DNA of 64,000 nucleotides, from assembly GCF_000878195.1 (NCBI RefSeq), contig NZ_JXST01000014.1:62001-126000 (forward strand). The letters run 5' to 3'. The notes beneath the pieces were generated by a model. That model ran no database searches. It was not told the origin of the DNA and was given only the letters and a program-made list of their open reading frames with translations. A program made the position numbers and the translations under genes. Source of the DNA: Mycolicibacterium llatzerense (GTDB lineage: Bacteria; Actinomycetota; Actinomycetes; Mycobacteriales; Mycobacteriaceae). This document shows positions 42,859-56,722 of this stretch, piece by piece; the stretch's first letter is position 1; every line of letters starts with the position of its first letter.

Positions 42859-44317
42859 TCAGCGCTGCGGAGCAGCCGTCGGCTTGATCGGCTTCGGCAG
42901 CGCCGACTCGCCCATCAGGTAGCGGTCCACGCCGGCGGCCGCGGCGCGACCCTCGGCGATGGCCCACACGATCAGCGACTGGCCGCGGCCCATGTCACCG
43001 GCGACGAAGACGCCGGGCACGGTGGTCTGGAAGTCGTTGTCCCGGGCCACGTTTCCGCGGTCGGTCAGCTCGACGCCCAGCTCGTTCAGCAGGCCTTCAC
43101 GCTCCGGGCCGACGAAGCCCATGGCCAGGAAGACGATGTCCGCCGCGAGTTCGAAGTCCGAACCCTCGACCTTCTCGAACTTGCCGGCCTTCATGACGAC
43201 CTCGTGCACCTTGAGTGCGGTGACCTTGCCGTCGGCGCCGATGAACTCCTCGGTGTTGACCGAGAAGACGCGCTCGCCGCCCTCTTCGTGTGCCGAGGAC
43301 ACCCGGAACATGAGCGGGTAGGTCGGCCACGGGGTCGACTCGGCGCGCTCCTCCGGCGGACGCGGCATGATCTCGAACTGGTGGATGCTCTCGGCACCCT
43401 GCCGGTGGGCGGTGCCCAGGCAGTCGGCGCCGGTGTCGCCACCACCGATGATGACGACCTTCTTGCCCTTGGCCGTGATCGGCGGCTGGCCGTCGGCGTC
43501 GACGACGTCGTCGCCGAGTTGCACCCGGTTACCCCAGGGCAAGTACTCCATGGCCTGGTAGATGCCCTCGAGCTCGCGGCCCGGGATCGGCAGGTCACGC
43601 CATGCGGTCGCGCCGCCGGCCAGCACCACCGCGTCGAAGTCTTCCTGCAGCTGCTCGACGGTGATGTCCACACCGACGTTCACGCTGGCGCGGAACTTCG
43701 TGCCCTCGGCCTCCATCTGCTCCAGACGGCGGTCGATGTGCCGCTTCTCCATCTTGAATTCCGGGATGCCGTAACGCAGCAGACCACCGATGCGGTCGGC
43801 CCGCTCGAAGACGGTCACGTCGTGGCCGGCGCGGGTCAGCTGCTGGGCAGCGGCCAAGCCGGCCGGTCCGGAACCGATGACGGCGACCGTCTTGCCGGTC
43901 TTCACGTCCGGAACCATCGGCTTGACCCAGCCTTCGTTCCAGGCGTTGTCGATCAGTTCGACCTCGACCTGCTTGATGGTCACCGGGTCCTGGTTGATGC
44001 CGAGAACGCACGACGCCTCACACGGCGCCGGGCACAGCCGCCCGGTGAACTCCGGGAAGTTGTTGGTGGCGTGCAGGCGCTCGATGCCGTCACGCCAGCG
44101 GTCCCGGTACACCAGGTCGTTCCACTCGGGGATCAAGTTCCCCAGCGGACAACCGTTGTGGCAGAACGGGATACCGCAGTCCATGCAGCGCGAGGCCTGG
44201 ACCTGCAGGGTCTCCTTCGAGAACTCCTCGTAGACCTCTTTCCAGTCCTTGAGGCGCAGGTCGACCGGCCGGCGAACCGGGGTCTGGCGGTGGGTGTGCT
44301 TGAGGAAGCCGTTCGGA

Positions 44318-44325
<8 letters not shown>
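42859..44325 (-). CDS. gltD: Glutamate synthase small subunit
   Basis: 488 residues, homologue of Rv3858c. It oxidises NADPH and passes electrons through FAD and iron-sulfur clusters to GltB. N-terminal Cys motifs [17 protein letters not shown] and [13 protein letters not shown] bind [4Fe-4S] clusters. FAD and NADPH Rossmann motifs [17 protein letters not shown] and [17 protein letters not shown] follow. The GTG start overlaps the gltB stop by 8 bp. Confidence 0.97.
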
Positions 44326-48925
<4,600 letters not shown>

Positions 48926-49473
48926 TCCCACCTAACCCTTCACCATCTTCATTACGAAGCATCGCTTGACCGCCGCTTATGGCGGCGCCAGCGGACTGAG
49001 CGACGGTATGCCAGCGTGCAGCACTGAACGACGGGCCGTCCCGCTCGCCTCGATTGAGACAAAACGATATGACAAACCCGGCCTGACATGCCAACTTAGG
49101 TAGGCCTAATGAGGTTGCTGCGAACGTGGTTCACAACACTCGAAAGCTACCCGTCGGTAGGGCCAATTTTATTGGAGCACTTGCATTTTCGCTAATCGAT
49201 TCCCGTCACACCCGGGCGACGCCCACCCGCACCACTGGTCACTACGCCTCATCCAAGTTTGCTATAAATCACATTTCCGCTGGCTGTTATCAAATGGTTA
49301 TTTGCTGCAAAGATTGCTCAGATTCTTAGATTCGCGGGCTCCCGCGGAGCAACCTCCGGTCACCTTTGAGCCGCTGTTCAGCAACGACGGCGGGCTGCGC
49401 GGTCAATGGGTGGGACGCTCGAATGGCGGTTTGCTGACCCGGCTTTTCGACTCGAACTGGAGGGTTTCACCAA
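48926..49473. other. AT-richer leader region between gltB and the aquaporin gene
   Basis: 548 bp between the divergent starts. The part 49130-49330 is distinctly AT-rich for this genome (for example AATTTTATTGGAG, TTTGCTATAAATCAC) and may bind Lsr2 or hold promoters for both genes. An open frame at 49126-49329 lacks a ribosome binding site and coding signature. I see no RNA gene. Confidence 0.5.
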
Positions 49474-50193
49474 ATGAGTGCTCCCACGATGACACACAAA
49501 TTGGCGGCGGAGGCCGTCGGCACGTTCTGGCTCGTCCTCGGCGGCTGCGGCGCAGCGGTCTTTGCCGCCAACCCCAGCGAGCACACCTCTGTCGGCATCG
49601 GATTCCTCGGTGTCGCAATCGCTTTCGGCCTCACGGTACTGACGGGCGTGTACGCGTTCGGCAGCATCTCGGGCGGTCATTTCAATCCGGCAGTCACGCT
49701 CGGTGCGGCGCTGGCCCGCCGGATCGAGTGGAAGGCGCTGCCCGCCTACTGGATCGCTCAGGTCGTCGGCGGACTGATCGCAGGCGGGGTGATCTACTGG
49801 ATCGGCAGCGGGCAGCAGGGCTGGTCGGCAACGGGGAACATGGCGGCGAACGGGTTCGGTGACCACTCACCGGAACATTTCGGCCTGGTGTCGGTGCTCA
49901 TCACCGAAATCGTCCTGACCGCGATGTTCCTGTTCGTGATCCTGGGCTCCACGGACGCCCGGGCGCCCAAGGGGTTCGCCGGCCTGTCCATCGGCCTGTC
50001 CCTGACCCTGATCCACCTGATCTCGATTCCGATCTCCAACACCTCGGTCAACCCCGCCCGTTCCACCGCTGTGGCGTTCTTCAACGGCAACGGGGCGCCG
50101 ACGCAGCTGTGGGCGTTCTGGCTGGCACCGCTGGTCGGAGCCGCGGTCGCCGGTGTCGCCTACCCGCTGCTGTTCGGCAAGGCCGACGACTAG
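49474..50193 (+). CDS. aqpZ: Aquaporin Z-type MIP channel
   Basis: 239 residues with six helices and two NPA half-helices: [16 protein letters not shown] and [15 protein letters not shown]. The residues around both and the short loops resemble water-selective AqpZ rather than GlpF. GGAGGG lies 9 bp before the ATG at 49474; an ATG at 49489 is possible. M. tuberculosis lacks an aquaporin at this site. The gene ends 7 bp from the convergent glycosylase gene. Confidence 0.93.
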   Translation: MSAPTMTHKLAAEAVGTFWLVLGGCGAAVFAANPSEHTSVGIGFLGVAIAFGLTVLTGVYAFGSISGGHFNPAVTLGAALARRIEWKALPAYWIAQVVGGLIAGGVIYWIGSGQQGWSATGNMAANGFGDHSPEHFGLVSVLITEIVLTAMFLFVILGSTDARAPKGFAGLSIGLSLTLIHLISIPISNTSVNPARSTAVAFFNGNGAPTQLWAFWLAPLVGAAVAGVAYPLLFGKADD

Positions 50194-50200
50194 ATCGGGA

Positions 50201-51097
50201 CTAAAGTTCCTTCAGGTTTGGAATCGCCTGGCGCGCACCGAATCTCGGGTTGCGCGCCAGGCCACTGACCTCCAGCAGCCGTACCGCCCGATGCCGGTGC
50301 GGCCGCAGGGGTGCCAGCAGTTCGACCATCTCGGCGTCGTCGATCGGACGCCCCAAGAGGGTCCAGCCGACCATCTTGGCCAGGTGGTAATCGCCGACCG
50401 AGAGGGCGTCGGCGTCGCCGAAAGCCCGTTGCACGGTCTCGGCCGCCGTCCAGACCCCGACGCCCGGCAGCGACATCAGTGCCGCCGTGGCCGTATCCGG
50501 CGTCAGCCGCTCCAGCGCATCGGCGCGCTGCGCGCAGCCGACCAGGGTCCGGGCCCGGCCAGGATCGACATTGGCCCGGTGAAACTCCCAGGACGGGACA
50601 CGCCGCCAGGCGTCGGCGGTCGGAGGCAGCCGCATCCCGGTCGGCGCCGGGCCGGGCGGCGGGGCGCCGTACTTGGTGGTCAGCTTGCGGAACGCGCTCC
50701 ACGCATCGATGCCGTGCACCCGCTGTTCGAGGATCGCGGGCACCAGCGCCTCCAGCACCCGGCCGGTCCGGCCCAACCTCAGGTGCGGAGCCCGGCGCCA
50801 GGCTTCGGCGATGGTCGGTTCGGTCGGCGCGAATCCCGTCGGGTCGTCGTCGGCGCCGACCAGCCCCGGCAACCGGTCGAGGAACTCGGCGGCGCCGTCG
50901 CCCCAGACTTCGCAGTCGACGGTATCGAGCCCCGATGAGCTGAGCCGCGCCGTCACCCCGCCGGTGCGCATCAGGCTGGTGCGCCAGACGACGCCGTCGA
51001 CGGTCCGGAAGGTCGGGTCGGACCCGCCGCGGCGCAGTGGCGACAACGTCAGACCCAGGCCGGCCGGGCCGTCCAGGACCAAGCTGGCGGTGGGCAC
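50201..51097 (-). CDS. HhH-GPD DNA glycosylase (AlkA-like)
   Basis: 298 residues, homologue of Rv0142 (308). The helix-hairpin-helix is LMSLPGVGVWTAAETVQRAF, followed by the catalytic Asp in DALSVGDYHLAKM, the pattern of 3-methyladenine glycosylases. The N-terminal beta-domain matches AlkA-like proteins. It presumably removes alkylated bases. The start is GTG. It lies 9 bp from the DUF427 stop on the same strand, so an operon is possible. Confidence 0.87.
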   Translation of the reverse strand: MPTASLVLDGPAGLGLTLSPLRRGGSDPTFRTVDGVVWRTSLMRTGGVTARLSSSGLDTVDCEVWGDGAAEFLDRLPGLVGADDDPTGFAPTEPTIAEAWRRAPHLRLGRTGRVLEALVPAILEQRVHGIDAWSAFRKLTTKYGAPPPGPAPTGMRLPPTADAWRRVPSWEFHRANVDPGRARTLVGCAQRADALERLTPDTATAALMSLPGVGVWTAAETVQRAFGDADALSVGDYHLAKMVGWTLLGRPIDDAEMVELLAPLRPHRHRAVRLLEVSGLARNPRFGARQAIPNLKEL

Positions 51098-51106
51098 GGA
51101 TTCAGG

Positions 51107-51478
51107 TTAGGCGGGGCGCACCACGATGTCGGCCTTCTGCGGATAGAACGCCACCCGACCGGCGATCTCGGCCACCGCCGGGTACGGCTGTTCGTAGGTC
51201 CAGATGACGTCCTCGACGTCGCCGACGTGGTAGTAGCCGGCGTCACCCTTGTACGGACAGTAGCTGGTGGTGGTGCTCCGGGTGAGCACCGATTGGTCGA
51301 CATCCGCAAACGGAAGATATTGCACCGCTGGATAATTCGACTCTTGCAACGTGATCGCGTCAGTCGTGTCGGCAACCACACGTCCGTCGATCGTGACGGT
51401 GACGCGCCCGCCGGTCGGCGTGATCGTGATGGGGTGAGCCGCACTGGACTGCAGCACGGGGCGCTCGGTCATGCTCAT
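51107..51478 (-). CDS. DUF427-family protein
   Basis: 123 residues, homologue of Rv0140 (126). The family signature is YCPYKGDAGYYHV plus VAFYPQKADIVV; the Cys-containing motif suggests a catalytic or nucleotide-binding pocket. No function is established. The ATG at 51478 is followed by MSMTERPVLQSSAAHPIT; the ATG at 51472 is an alternative. Confidence 0.83.
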   Translation of the reverse strand: MSMTERPVLQSSAAHPITITPTGGRVTVTIDGRVVADTTDAITLQESNYPAVQYLPFADVDQSVLTRSTTTSYCPYKGDAGYYHVGDVEDVIWTYEQPYPAVAEIAGRVAFYPQKADIVVRPA

Positions 51479-51571
51479 TGCAACACCTTTCTCGGCAGCT
51501 CCGATTCCCGACATGACGCTGGGCCTGTCACCAGTGACAGGCCCAGTCATCAGACGGCAACTACTGACGGA

Positions 51572-52189
51572 TTACAACGCAATCCAGATGCCGAAGAACC
51601 AGAAACCCCATGCCAGGAATCCTGGGTCCCACACCGGGTACACGGTGTAGCCCCAATAATCGAACGGCGGAGGCGGCGGCGCCCACGGCGGCGGCGCCAC
51701 CCAGATGATCTGCGGTCTCGGCGGCGGTCCCCAGCCCCAGGGCCCCGGGCCATGGCCCCACGGTGGCGGGCCATGGCGCCAGTGCCAGTCGTCAGGACCC
51801 GGATCGCCGGGTCTGGGATGCCAGTTGCCCTGGTCCCCCGGGTGCCAATTCCCCTGGTCTCCGGGATGCCAGTTCCCCTGGTCCCCCGGGTGCCAATTCC
51901 CTTGATCACCGGGGTGCCAGTCATCGTGATTGCCCGGGTCACCGGGCGGCGGCCCACCGGGGCCGCCCGGGTTTCCAGGCGGGCCGCCGGGGTTCCCAGG
52001 TGGGCCGCCGGGGTTCCCAGGCGGACCGCCGCTACCTGGCCCATGCCCATTGCCAGGACCGTTGCACACCTGCATCGGCGGGCAAGGCGGTCCAGGCTTC
52101 GCCTGCGCGACATTGACTCCTAATCCCACAATCGCCGCGCTCACCCCACTGGTGAGCGCAGTCGCTACCACGAATGTTTTTTTGCTCAT
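51572..52189 (-). CDS. Secreted Gly/Pro/Trp-rich tandem-repeat protein
   Basis: 205 residues with a signal peptide (KKTFVVATALTSGVSAAIVG) and almost entirely repetitive mature sequence: GGPPGNP repeats, then four perfect GDQGNWHP-type octapeptides, then Trp/Pro-rich WGHGPGPWGWGPPPRP and a Tyr/Trp-rich C-terminus. It lacks globular character and may be a surface or cell-wall-associated protein. AAGGAG lies 10 bp before ATG 52189. It is not present in M. tuberculosis to my knowledge. Confidence 0.72.
   Translation of the reverse strand: MSKKTFVVATALTSGVSAAIVGLGVNVAQAKPGPPCPPMQVCNGPGNGHGPGSGGPPGNPGGPPGNPGGPPGNPGGPGGPPPGDPGNHDDWHPGDQGNWHPGDQGNWHPGDQGNWHPGDQGNWHPRPGDPGPDDWHWRHGPPPWGHGPGPWGWGPPPRPQIIWVAPPPWAPPPPPFDYWGYTVYPVWDPGFLAWGFWFFGIWIAL
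51815..51920 (-). repeat. 24-bp tandem repeats encoding NWHPGDQG units
   Basis: Just over four copies of a 24-bp unit with high identity in the secreted Trp-rich protein gene. The two sub-variants (ATGCCAGTTCCCCTGG and GTGCCAATTCCCCTGG cores) alternate. This is a coding minisatellite, a candidate for strain typing. Confidence 0.82.
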
Positions 52190-52338
52190 ATCAACCCAAC
52201 TCCTTCGTTGGAAGGTGCCGTCAAGCGGTATATCGCCGGGATACCCCCAATCGGTTACCGGCAGAATCGCGCATTCTTGTTGCGCCGCCGACAATTACCG
52301 CTTGCCAGAACCCTTGACGGTCTGTCTACGATCCCCCC

Positions 52339-52809
52339 ATGACCGCACAGGGCCCTGCCACCGTCACCGCTGCCATCGAGATCGCCGCCAGCCCGTCAGC
52401 TGTGTACGCGTTGCTCACCGATTTGCCTACGCTGGCATCGCTGGCCGAGGAAGCGCACACCATGGAGTGGCAGAAGGGATCGTCGGCTGCCCCCGGATCG
52501 GTGTTCAAGGGGCACAACCGCAACGGTTCGAAGACGTGGACCACCAGCTGCATCGTCACCGAAGCCGAGCCAGGCAAAACGTTCGGCTTCGCCGTGAAGT
52601 CCTCGATCGTGCCCATCGCGCACTGGCGCTACGACATCGCCGAGACGGCGAGCGGCTGCCGCGTCGTCGAATCCACCTGGGACAACCGGCCCGGTCTGCT
52701 GAAGATGTTCGCCAGCACGCTCACCGGCGTACAGGACCGCGACGCGGCGAATGCGGAGAACATCCGGTTGACGCTCGAGCGCCTGAAGGCCCGCGCCGAA
52801 GCCGCCTAG
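52339..52809 (+). CDS. SRPBCC-family (START-like) protein
   Basis: 156 residues beginning VTAAIEIAASPSAVYALLTD, the helix-grip fold with a hydrophobic pocket (SRPBCC/polyketide cyclase type). Such proteins bind lipophilic ligands; here no ligand is evident. The ATG is at 52339. It is divergent from the secreted repeat protein and converges on the methyltransferase gene. Confidence 0.82.
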   Translation: MTAQGPATVTAAIEIAASPSAVYALLTDLPTLASLAEEAHTMEWQKGSSAAPGSVFKGHNRNGSKTWTTSCIVTEAEPGKTFGFAVKSSIVPIAHWRYDIAETASGCRVVESTWDNRPGLLKMFASTLTGVQDRDAANAENIRLTLERLKARAEAA

Positions 52810-52839
52810 CCGTCAGGCTCAGCGGTCAGCGGTCAGCGG

Positions 52840-53661
52840 TCAGCCCCACGAATACCGGTGGTACTGCGACATATAACGCATGCCCGGCACGGCGCGCATG
52901 ACCGCAGCCATCACGCGCAGCCCCGTCGGCAGCAGGTCGTAGCCGTCGGCGTCGAAGGCCGACACCCACGACAGCAACCGCAGCCCCGGCACCACTGACA
53001 GCACGTCGTCTGGGCCGTCCATGGCCCATTTCAACGTGGAACCCGAACGGCGGACGACCCCGTTGGTCCACTGCAACTTGACGCCCAGCCGGCTGAAAGC
53101 GTCGAATTGCAGTTCCCCGCTTGGGAAATGCGTCACGATGCGGCGCAGCAGCGCCTGGCCGTCAGCCTCACTCAAGTACATCGTGAGCCCCTCGGCGAGC
53201 ATCAGCACCGGGCGATCTGTGGGGATATCGGCCAGCCACGCCGGGTCCGTCACCGACGCGGACACGATGTGGCAGTGCTCGCGGGCCGGATACAGCTTGC
53301 GGCGCAGGTCCGCGACCTCCGGGTAGTCGATGTCGTACCAGTCGACGCCAGGCCCCGGGTCCAACCGGTAGTACCTGCTGTCCAGCCCGCAACCCAGGTG
53401 CAGCACAACAGCTTCCGGATGCACGGCGAGGAACTGCCGGGCCGTCTTGTCGAAATAGGCGGACCGCAGGGTGACCCCCGGCGAGTTGGCCGCCGTGATC
53501 GTGGTCTGCGACCAGTCGTAGTCGATGCGGGCAACCACATCCCTGGCGTAGGTGTCGTGCAGCACCGAGTTCGGCAGGTCGGCGTCGAGCGCCTTGCCGT
53601 ACAGCGTGGCCAGCATGGTCTGCGGCGCACCGGTCAGGTCCACCTGCAATCTGTCCGTCAT
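52840..53661 (-). CDS. Class I SAM-dependent methyltransferase (leucine carboxyl methyltransferase-like)
   Basis: 273 residues. The SAM motif VVLHLGCGLDSRYYRLD and the following WYDIDYPEVADLRRK fit the LCMT/PPM family common in mycobacteria. The catalytic Rossmann domain is complete with LMLAEGLTMYLSEADG. The acceptor, possibly a small carboxylic acid or lipid, is unknown. The ATG at 53661 is preferred to upstream in-frame codons. Confidence 0.86.
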   Translation of the reverse strand: MTDRLQVDLTGAPQTMLATLYGKALDADLPNSVLHDTYARDVVARIDYDWSQTTITAANSPGVTLRSAYFDKTARQFLAVHPEAVVLHLGCGLDSRYYRLDPGPGVDWYDIDYPEVADLRRKLYPAREHCHIVSASVTDPAWLADIPTDRPVLMLAEGLTMYLSEADGQALLRRIVTHFPSGELQFDAFSRLGVKLQWTNGVVRRSGSTLKWAMDGPDDVLSVVPGLRLLSWVSAFDADGYDLLPTGLRVMAAVMRAVPGMRYMSQYHRYSWG

Positions 53662-53724
53662 GGCTTCGACGCTAACCGTGACCCACACCGTTGCGCCACG
53701 ACTTAACGCCGCACGGCGCGTTGT

Positions 53725-54744
53725 TCAGCCCTTGAATTTCTGGGCTTGGCGGGCCTTTCGGAGACCGACCCAGAATCGTGCGGCGTCCCGCACCGCGTCC
53801 TCCACCGGCCTTGGCTCCCAACCCAATTCGTTCCTGGCCTTCGTGCAGTCGACCGGCGCCTCGGCGCGCATCAGGCGCAGCGACGCCAGCGACATGTGTT
53901 CGTCGCTGCCCTTGAGCCGGCCTTTGATCGTGCCCATGGTGGCGAGGGCGTACGTCACAGGTAGCGAGAGCGACTTGACCGGCGCCGGTACCCCCGCCTC
54001 GGCTGCGGCGATCCGCGCCACCTCGGCATTGCTGATCAACTTGTCGGAGATCAGGTATCGCTCGCCGGGCCGGCCCTTGTCGGCCGCCAGGATCAGCGCG
54101 CGTGCGGCGTCGTTGACGTCGACCGCTTCCAGCTCGATGCCGCTCATCACGAACGGCAGCTTCCCGAATGCGGCGCCGGCGATGATGGCGCCGTGCGGCG
54201 TGCGGCCCCAGTCCGTGCCGCCGTAGGTGGTGGACACGCACATCGCGACGGCCGGCAGCCCACGCTCGCGGGCGTACTGGAGCACCAGTTTCTCGGCCTG
54301 TACGCGCGAGCGCACGTATGGCGGCAGTGTGCGCTCGTCGGCGATGTCGTCCTCGGTGGAGACGAGGCCGCGCTTGCGTCCCACCGTGGCGTAACTGCTG
54401 GTGAAGACGAATTTCTTGAGGCCCGAGGCGATTTCAGGTTCTACCGCGACGTTCAGCACGTTCCGGGTGCCCTCGACGTTGGTGCGGAACAACGGTGACG
54501 GGTCCCGGAGCCAGCCGCGGGTGTCGACCACGCAGTAGTAGATGACGTCGGTCCCGGTCATCGCGGCCCGGAGGGTGTCGTTGTCCCAGATGTCGCCCTC
54601 GTAGCGGGTCACGTGGAGGTCGTCGATGCCAATGGTGTTGGCGCCGGCCCGCACCATGACCCGTACGTCCTCCCCGGCCGCCACCAGCTGCCGGGTCACG
54701 TGCGAACCGAGGTAGCCGTTGGCCCCGATGACGAGGATCGTCAC
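53725..54744 (-). CDS. NAD(P)-dependent epimerase/3-beta-hydroxysteroid dehydrogenase-like SDR
   Basis: 339 residues, homologue of Rv0139 (340). Extended short-chain dehydrogenase with the Rossmann motif TILVIGANGYLGSHVTRQL and the catalytic YVRSRVQAEK (YxxxK). The substrate is probably a hydroxysteroid or sugar nucleotide; the KstR-type site upstream of its operon favours a steroid. The GTG start overlaps the stop of the SnoaL-like gene by 4 bp. Confidence 0.82.
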   Translation of the reverse strand: MTILVIGANGYLGSHVTRQLVAAGEDVRVMVRAGANTIGIDDLHVTRYEGDIWDNDTLRAAMTGTDVIYYCVVDTRGWLRDPSPLFRTNVEGTRNVLNVAVEPEIASGLKKFVFTSSYATVGRKRGLVSTEDDIADERTLPPYVRSRVQAEKLVLQYARERGLPAVAMCVSTTYGGTDWGRTPHGAIIAGAAFGKLPFVMSGIELEAVDVNDAARALILAADKGRPGERYLISDKLISNAEVARIAAAEAGVPAPVKSLSLPVTYALATMGTIKGRLKGSDEHMSLASLRLMRAEAPVDCTKARNELGWEPRPVEDAVRDAARFWVGLRKARQAQKFKG

Positions 54745-55253
54745 TGGCGTCCCCTGCCGCCGAACTTGCGCATCCACTCCTGCGCCACCTCAGGTAGCGT
54801 GCCCAGCGCTTCCGCCTTCTTGCACCACGCCATGGTGGTCTCGAGGAACTTCATGGGGTTGTAGATGTCTTCTTGCTTGCTCCACAGGCCGTCACCGGCG
54901 TACGTCATGATCGAGATGTTGGTGGCGCCGATGATGGTGCCGTCGCCGGGATCGCGCATGGGGTTGTCCAGCTCGCAGATGACGCGGCCGGTGGCCTCGT
55001 CGTACACCTTCCACAGCGACGGGAACGACGTCATGTAGCTGCCGGGGAAGTTCTCCATGGTGTTCCAGATCCAGGGCCGCACCTCCTCGCGGCCGTGCAT
55101 GGTGCCCATGGCGTGCTCGATGTACAGCACGTCCTCGGTGTAGTGGTCGGTCCACGGATCCCAGTCGCGAGTCTGGGCGGCGCGGTCCACGGTCTGCTCG
55201 AAGACGTCGAATGCCGCAATGAGTTCCGCGCGGCTGAAGGTGTTGCCCGTCAC
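54741..55253 (-). CDS. SnoaL-like/NTF2-fold protein
   Basis: 170 residues, homologue of Rv0138 (167). NTF2-like fold of the SnoaL or scytalone dehydratase/limonene epoxide hydrolase type (ELIAAFDVFEQTVDRAAQTR, WDPWTDHYTEDVLYIEHAMG). Such enzymes isomerise or dehydrate cyclic ketones and epoxides, consistent with steroid chemistry. The start is GTG, 7 bp downstream of a perfect KstR motif. The SDR gene follows with a 4-bp overlap. Confidence 0.82.
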   Translation of the reverse strand: MTGNTFSRAELIAAFDVFEQTVDRAAQTRDWDPWTDHYTEDVLYIEHAMGTMHGREEVRPWIWNTMENFPGSYMTSFPSLWKVYDEATGRVICELDNPMRDPGDGTIIGATNISIMTYAGDGLWSKQEDIYNPMKFLETTMAWCKKAEALGTLPEVAQEWMRKFGGRGRQ

Positions 55254-55260
55254 AGGAAAA

Positions 55261-55276
55261 CTAGAACACGTTCTAG
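55261..55276. promoter_or_regulatory. KstR-type operator between SnoaL-like gene and msrA
   Basis: CTAGAACACGTTCTAG is a palindrome (CTAGAAC/GTTCTAG, 2-bp centre; the flanking A and T extend it to 18 bp). It fits the KstR consensus TnnAACnnGTTnnA exactly. It lies 8 bp upstream of the SnoaL-like GTG, and 70 bp upstream of divergent msrA. Confidence 0.75.
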
Positions 55277-55345
55277 TGGCGTTTGTCGAGCACTTGCGCA
55301 GTCGCCGGGAGTTCGGTTCTCTGGAGTCAAAGCGAGGAGACGTAC

Positions 55346-55849
55346 ATGACCGACACTGCGACCGCGATCCTGGCGGGCGGCTGCTTCTGGGGGATGCAAG
55401 ACCTGATCCGCAAGCAGCCGGGAGTGCTGACCACGCGGGTCGGCTACACCGGCGGAACCAACGATCACCCGACCTATCGCAACCACCCCGGCCACGCCGA
55501 GGCCGTCGAAATCGAGTTTGACCCGACTCAAACCAGTTTCCGCGCGCTGCTGGAGTTCTTCTTCCAGATCCATGACCCGTCGACCGTGAACCGGCAGGGC
55601 AACGACGTCGGTACGAGCTACCGCTCGGCGATCTTCTACACCGACGACGAGCAGAAGCGCATCGCGGTGGACACCATCGCCGACGTCGACGCCTCCGGCC
55701 TGTGGCCCGGCAAGGTGGTCACCGAGGTGACGCCGGCAGTCCCGTTCTGGGAGGCCGAACCCGAGCACCAGGACTACCTGGAGCGCATCCCCAGCGGCTA
55801 CACCTGCCACTTCCCGCGGCCGGGCTGGAAGCTGCCCAAGCGCGCGTGA
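55346..55849 (+). CDS. msrA: Peptide methionine sulfoxide reductase A
   Basis: 167 residues, homologue of Rv0137c. The active-site motif is GGCFWGMQD with catalytic Cys13. It also has [20 protein letters not shown] and [19 protein letters not shown]. It reduces methionine-S-sulfoxide in proteins using thioredoxin. AGGAGA lies 5 bp before the ATG at 55346. A strong convergent terminator follows. Confidence 0.96.
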   Translation: MTDTATAILAGGCFWGMQDLIRKQPGVLTTRVGYTGGTNDHPTYRNHPGHAEAVEIEFDPTQTSFRALLEFFFQIHDPSTVNRQGNDVGTSYRSAIFYTDDEQKRIAVDTIADVDASGLWPGKVVTEVTPAVPFWEAEPEHQDYLERIPSGYTCHFPRPGWKLPKRA

Positions 55850-55896
55850 TTTGTGCACGATTTTCCGCGCCGGGCGCGGATTTTCGTGCACGAATC
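55848..55896. terminator. Bidirectional terminator between msrA and ephF
   Basis: Outer arms GTGCACGA (55853-55860)/TCGTGCAC (55884-55891) and inner arms CCGCGC/GCGCGG around CGG form one long interrupted stem. GATT/AATC extends the base. It overlaps both stop codons. Confidence 0.85.
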
Positions 55897-56713
55897 ACAC
55901 GGTGGCGGCGCGCTCGGTGATCAACCGGGCGACCAGCTCGGGATGCTGATCGGGCAACCAGTGGTTGGCACCCGCCACGATCTCGAACTTGTACGGCGCG
56001 TGGACGTACTGCTCGGTCAGCAGCGCGCCCTTGCGGCCGAGAGCGATGTCGCCGTCGCTCCAGATGTAGGTGGTCGGCCGGGTCACCGGGATGAACGCCG
56101 ATTTCGGGTTCACGAATGGCATGGCGCGGTACCAGTTGAGCGCGGTGGTCAGCGCCCCACTCTCGAACACCTCGGCGCGTGTGACGGCCAGTGCATCGGG
56201 TGTCATGCCACTGCGCGGCATGGCGAACTGCGCGAACCGCTCGCCGAGCCACGGCAGCTGGAAGATCAGCATGTAGTACGAGTGCAGCGCCTGGGTGCCG
56301 ACGGCCATCGCCTTCAGGAAGGCACCGGTGTGCGGCACCGACACCGCGGTCAGGGTGCGCACCAACTCCGGTCTCGTCGCGGTCAGCGCCCAGGCGATGG
56401 CTGCGCCCCAGTCGTGCCCGACCACGTGCACCGGTCCACCGACCAGGTCGATCAGCGCGGCGACGTCACCGGCCAGTTTGGGGATCGTGTACTGCCGCCG
56501 GCCCTTCGGCCGAGCACCGGGCGAATAGCCGCGCTGGTTGGGCGCAAGCGTCCGGAAACCGTTGGCGTGCAACAGCGCCGACACCGCCGCCCAGGATTCG
56601 GCGGTCTGCGGAAAGCCGTGCAACAACACCACGACGTCGCCGTCGATGGGGCCCGAATCGACCACGTCGAAGGTCAGTCCGTCGTTGCGGTACTGCGAAA
56701 TCCGTTCGGTCAC
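55895..56713 (-). CDS. ephF: Alpha/beta-hydrolase, epoxide hydrolase EphF-like
   Basis: 272 residues, homologue of Rv0134. It has the HGFPQTAESW oxyanion-hole motif, nucleophile elbow VVGHDWGAAIAW (Asp nucleophile), cap domain, and catalytic His in AGANHWLPDQHP. The Asp nucleophile indicates epoxide hydrolase rather than esterase. The start is GTG. It lies 9 bp after the cyp138 stop, so it is the second gene of that operon. Confidence 0.85.
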   Translation of the reverse strand: MTERISQYRNDGLTFDVVDSGPIDGDVVVLLHGFPQTAESWAAVSALLHANGFRTLAPNQRGYSPGARPKGRRQYTIPKLAGDVAALIDLVGGPVHVVGHDWGAAIAWALTATRPELVRTLTAVSVPHTGAFLKAMAVGTQALHSYYMLIFQLPWLGERFAQFAMPRSGMTPDALAVTRAEVFESGALTTALNWYRAMPFVNPKSAFIPVTRPTTYIWSDGDIALGRKGALLTEQYVHAPYKFEIVAGANHWLPDQHPELVARLITERAATV

Positions 56714-56722
56714 AGCATGAAC

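Noticed and set aside
49092..49112. TTAGGTAGGCCTAA-like sequence that could be an IdeR box upstream of aqpZ
   Set aside because: The spacing of the AGG/CCT elements does not fit the 19-bp consensus without gaps.
49126..49329. A 67-codon open frame in the aqpZ leader
   Set aside because: AT-rich, no ribosome binding site, no coding-like composition.
51815..51920. Regular 24-bp repeats that could look like a CRISPR array
   Set aside because: There are no spacers; the repeats are contiguous, in frame and encode GDQGNWHP units.
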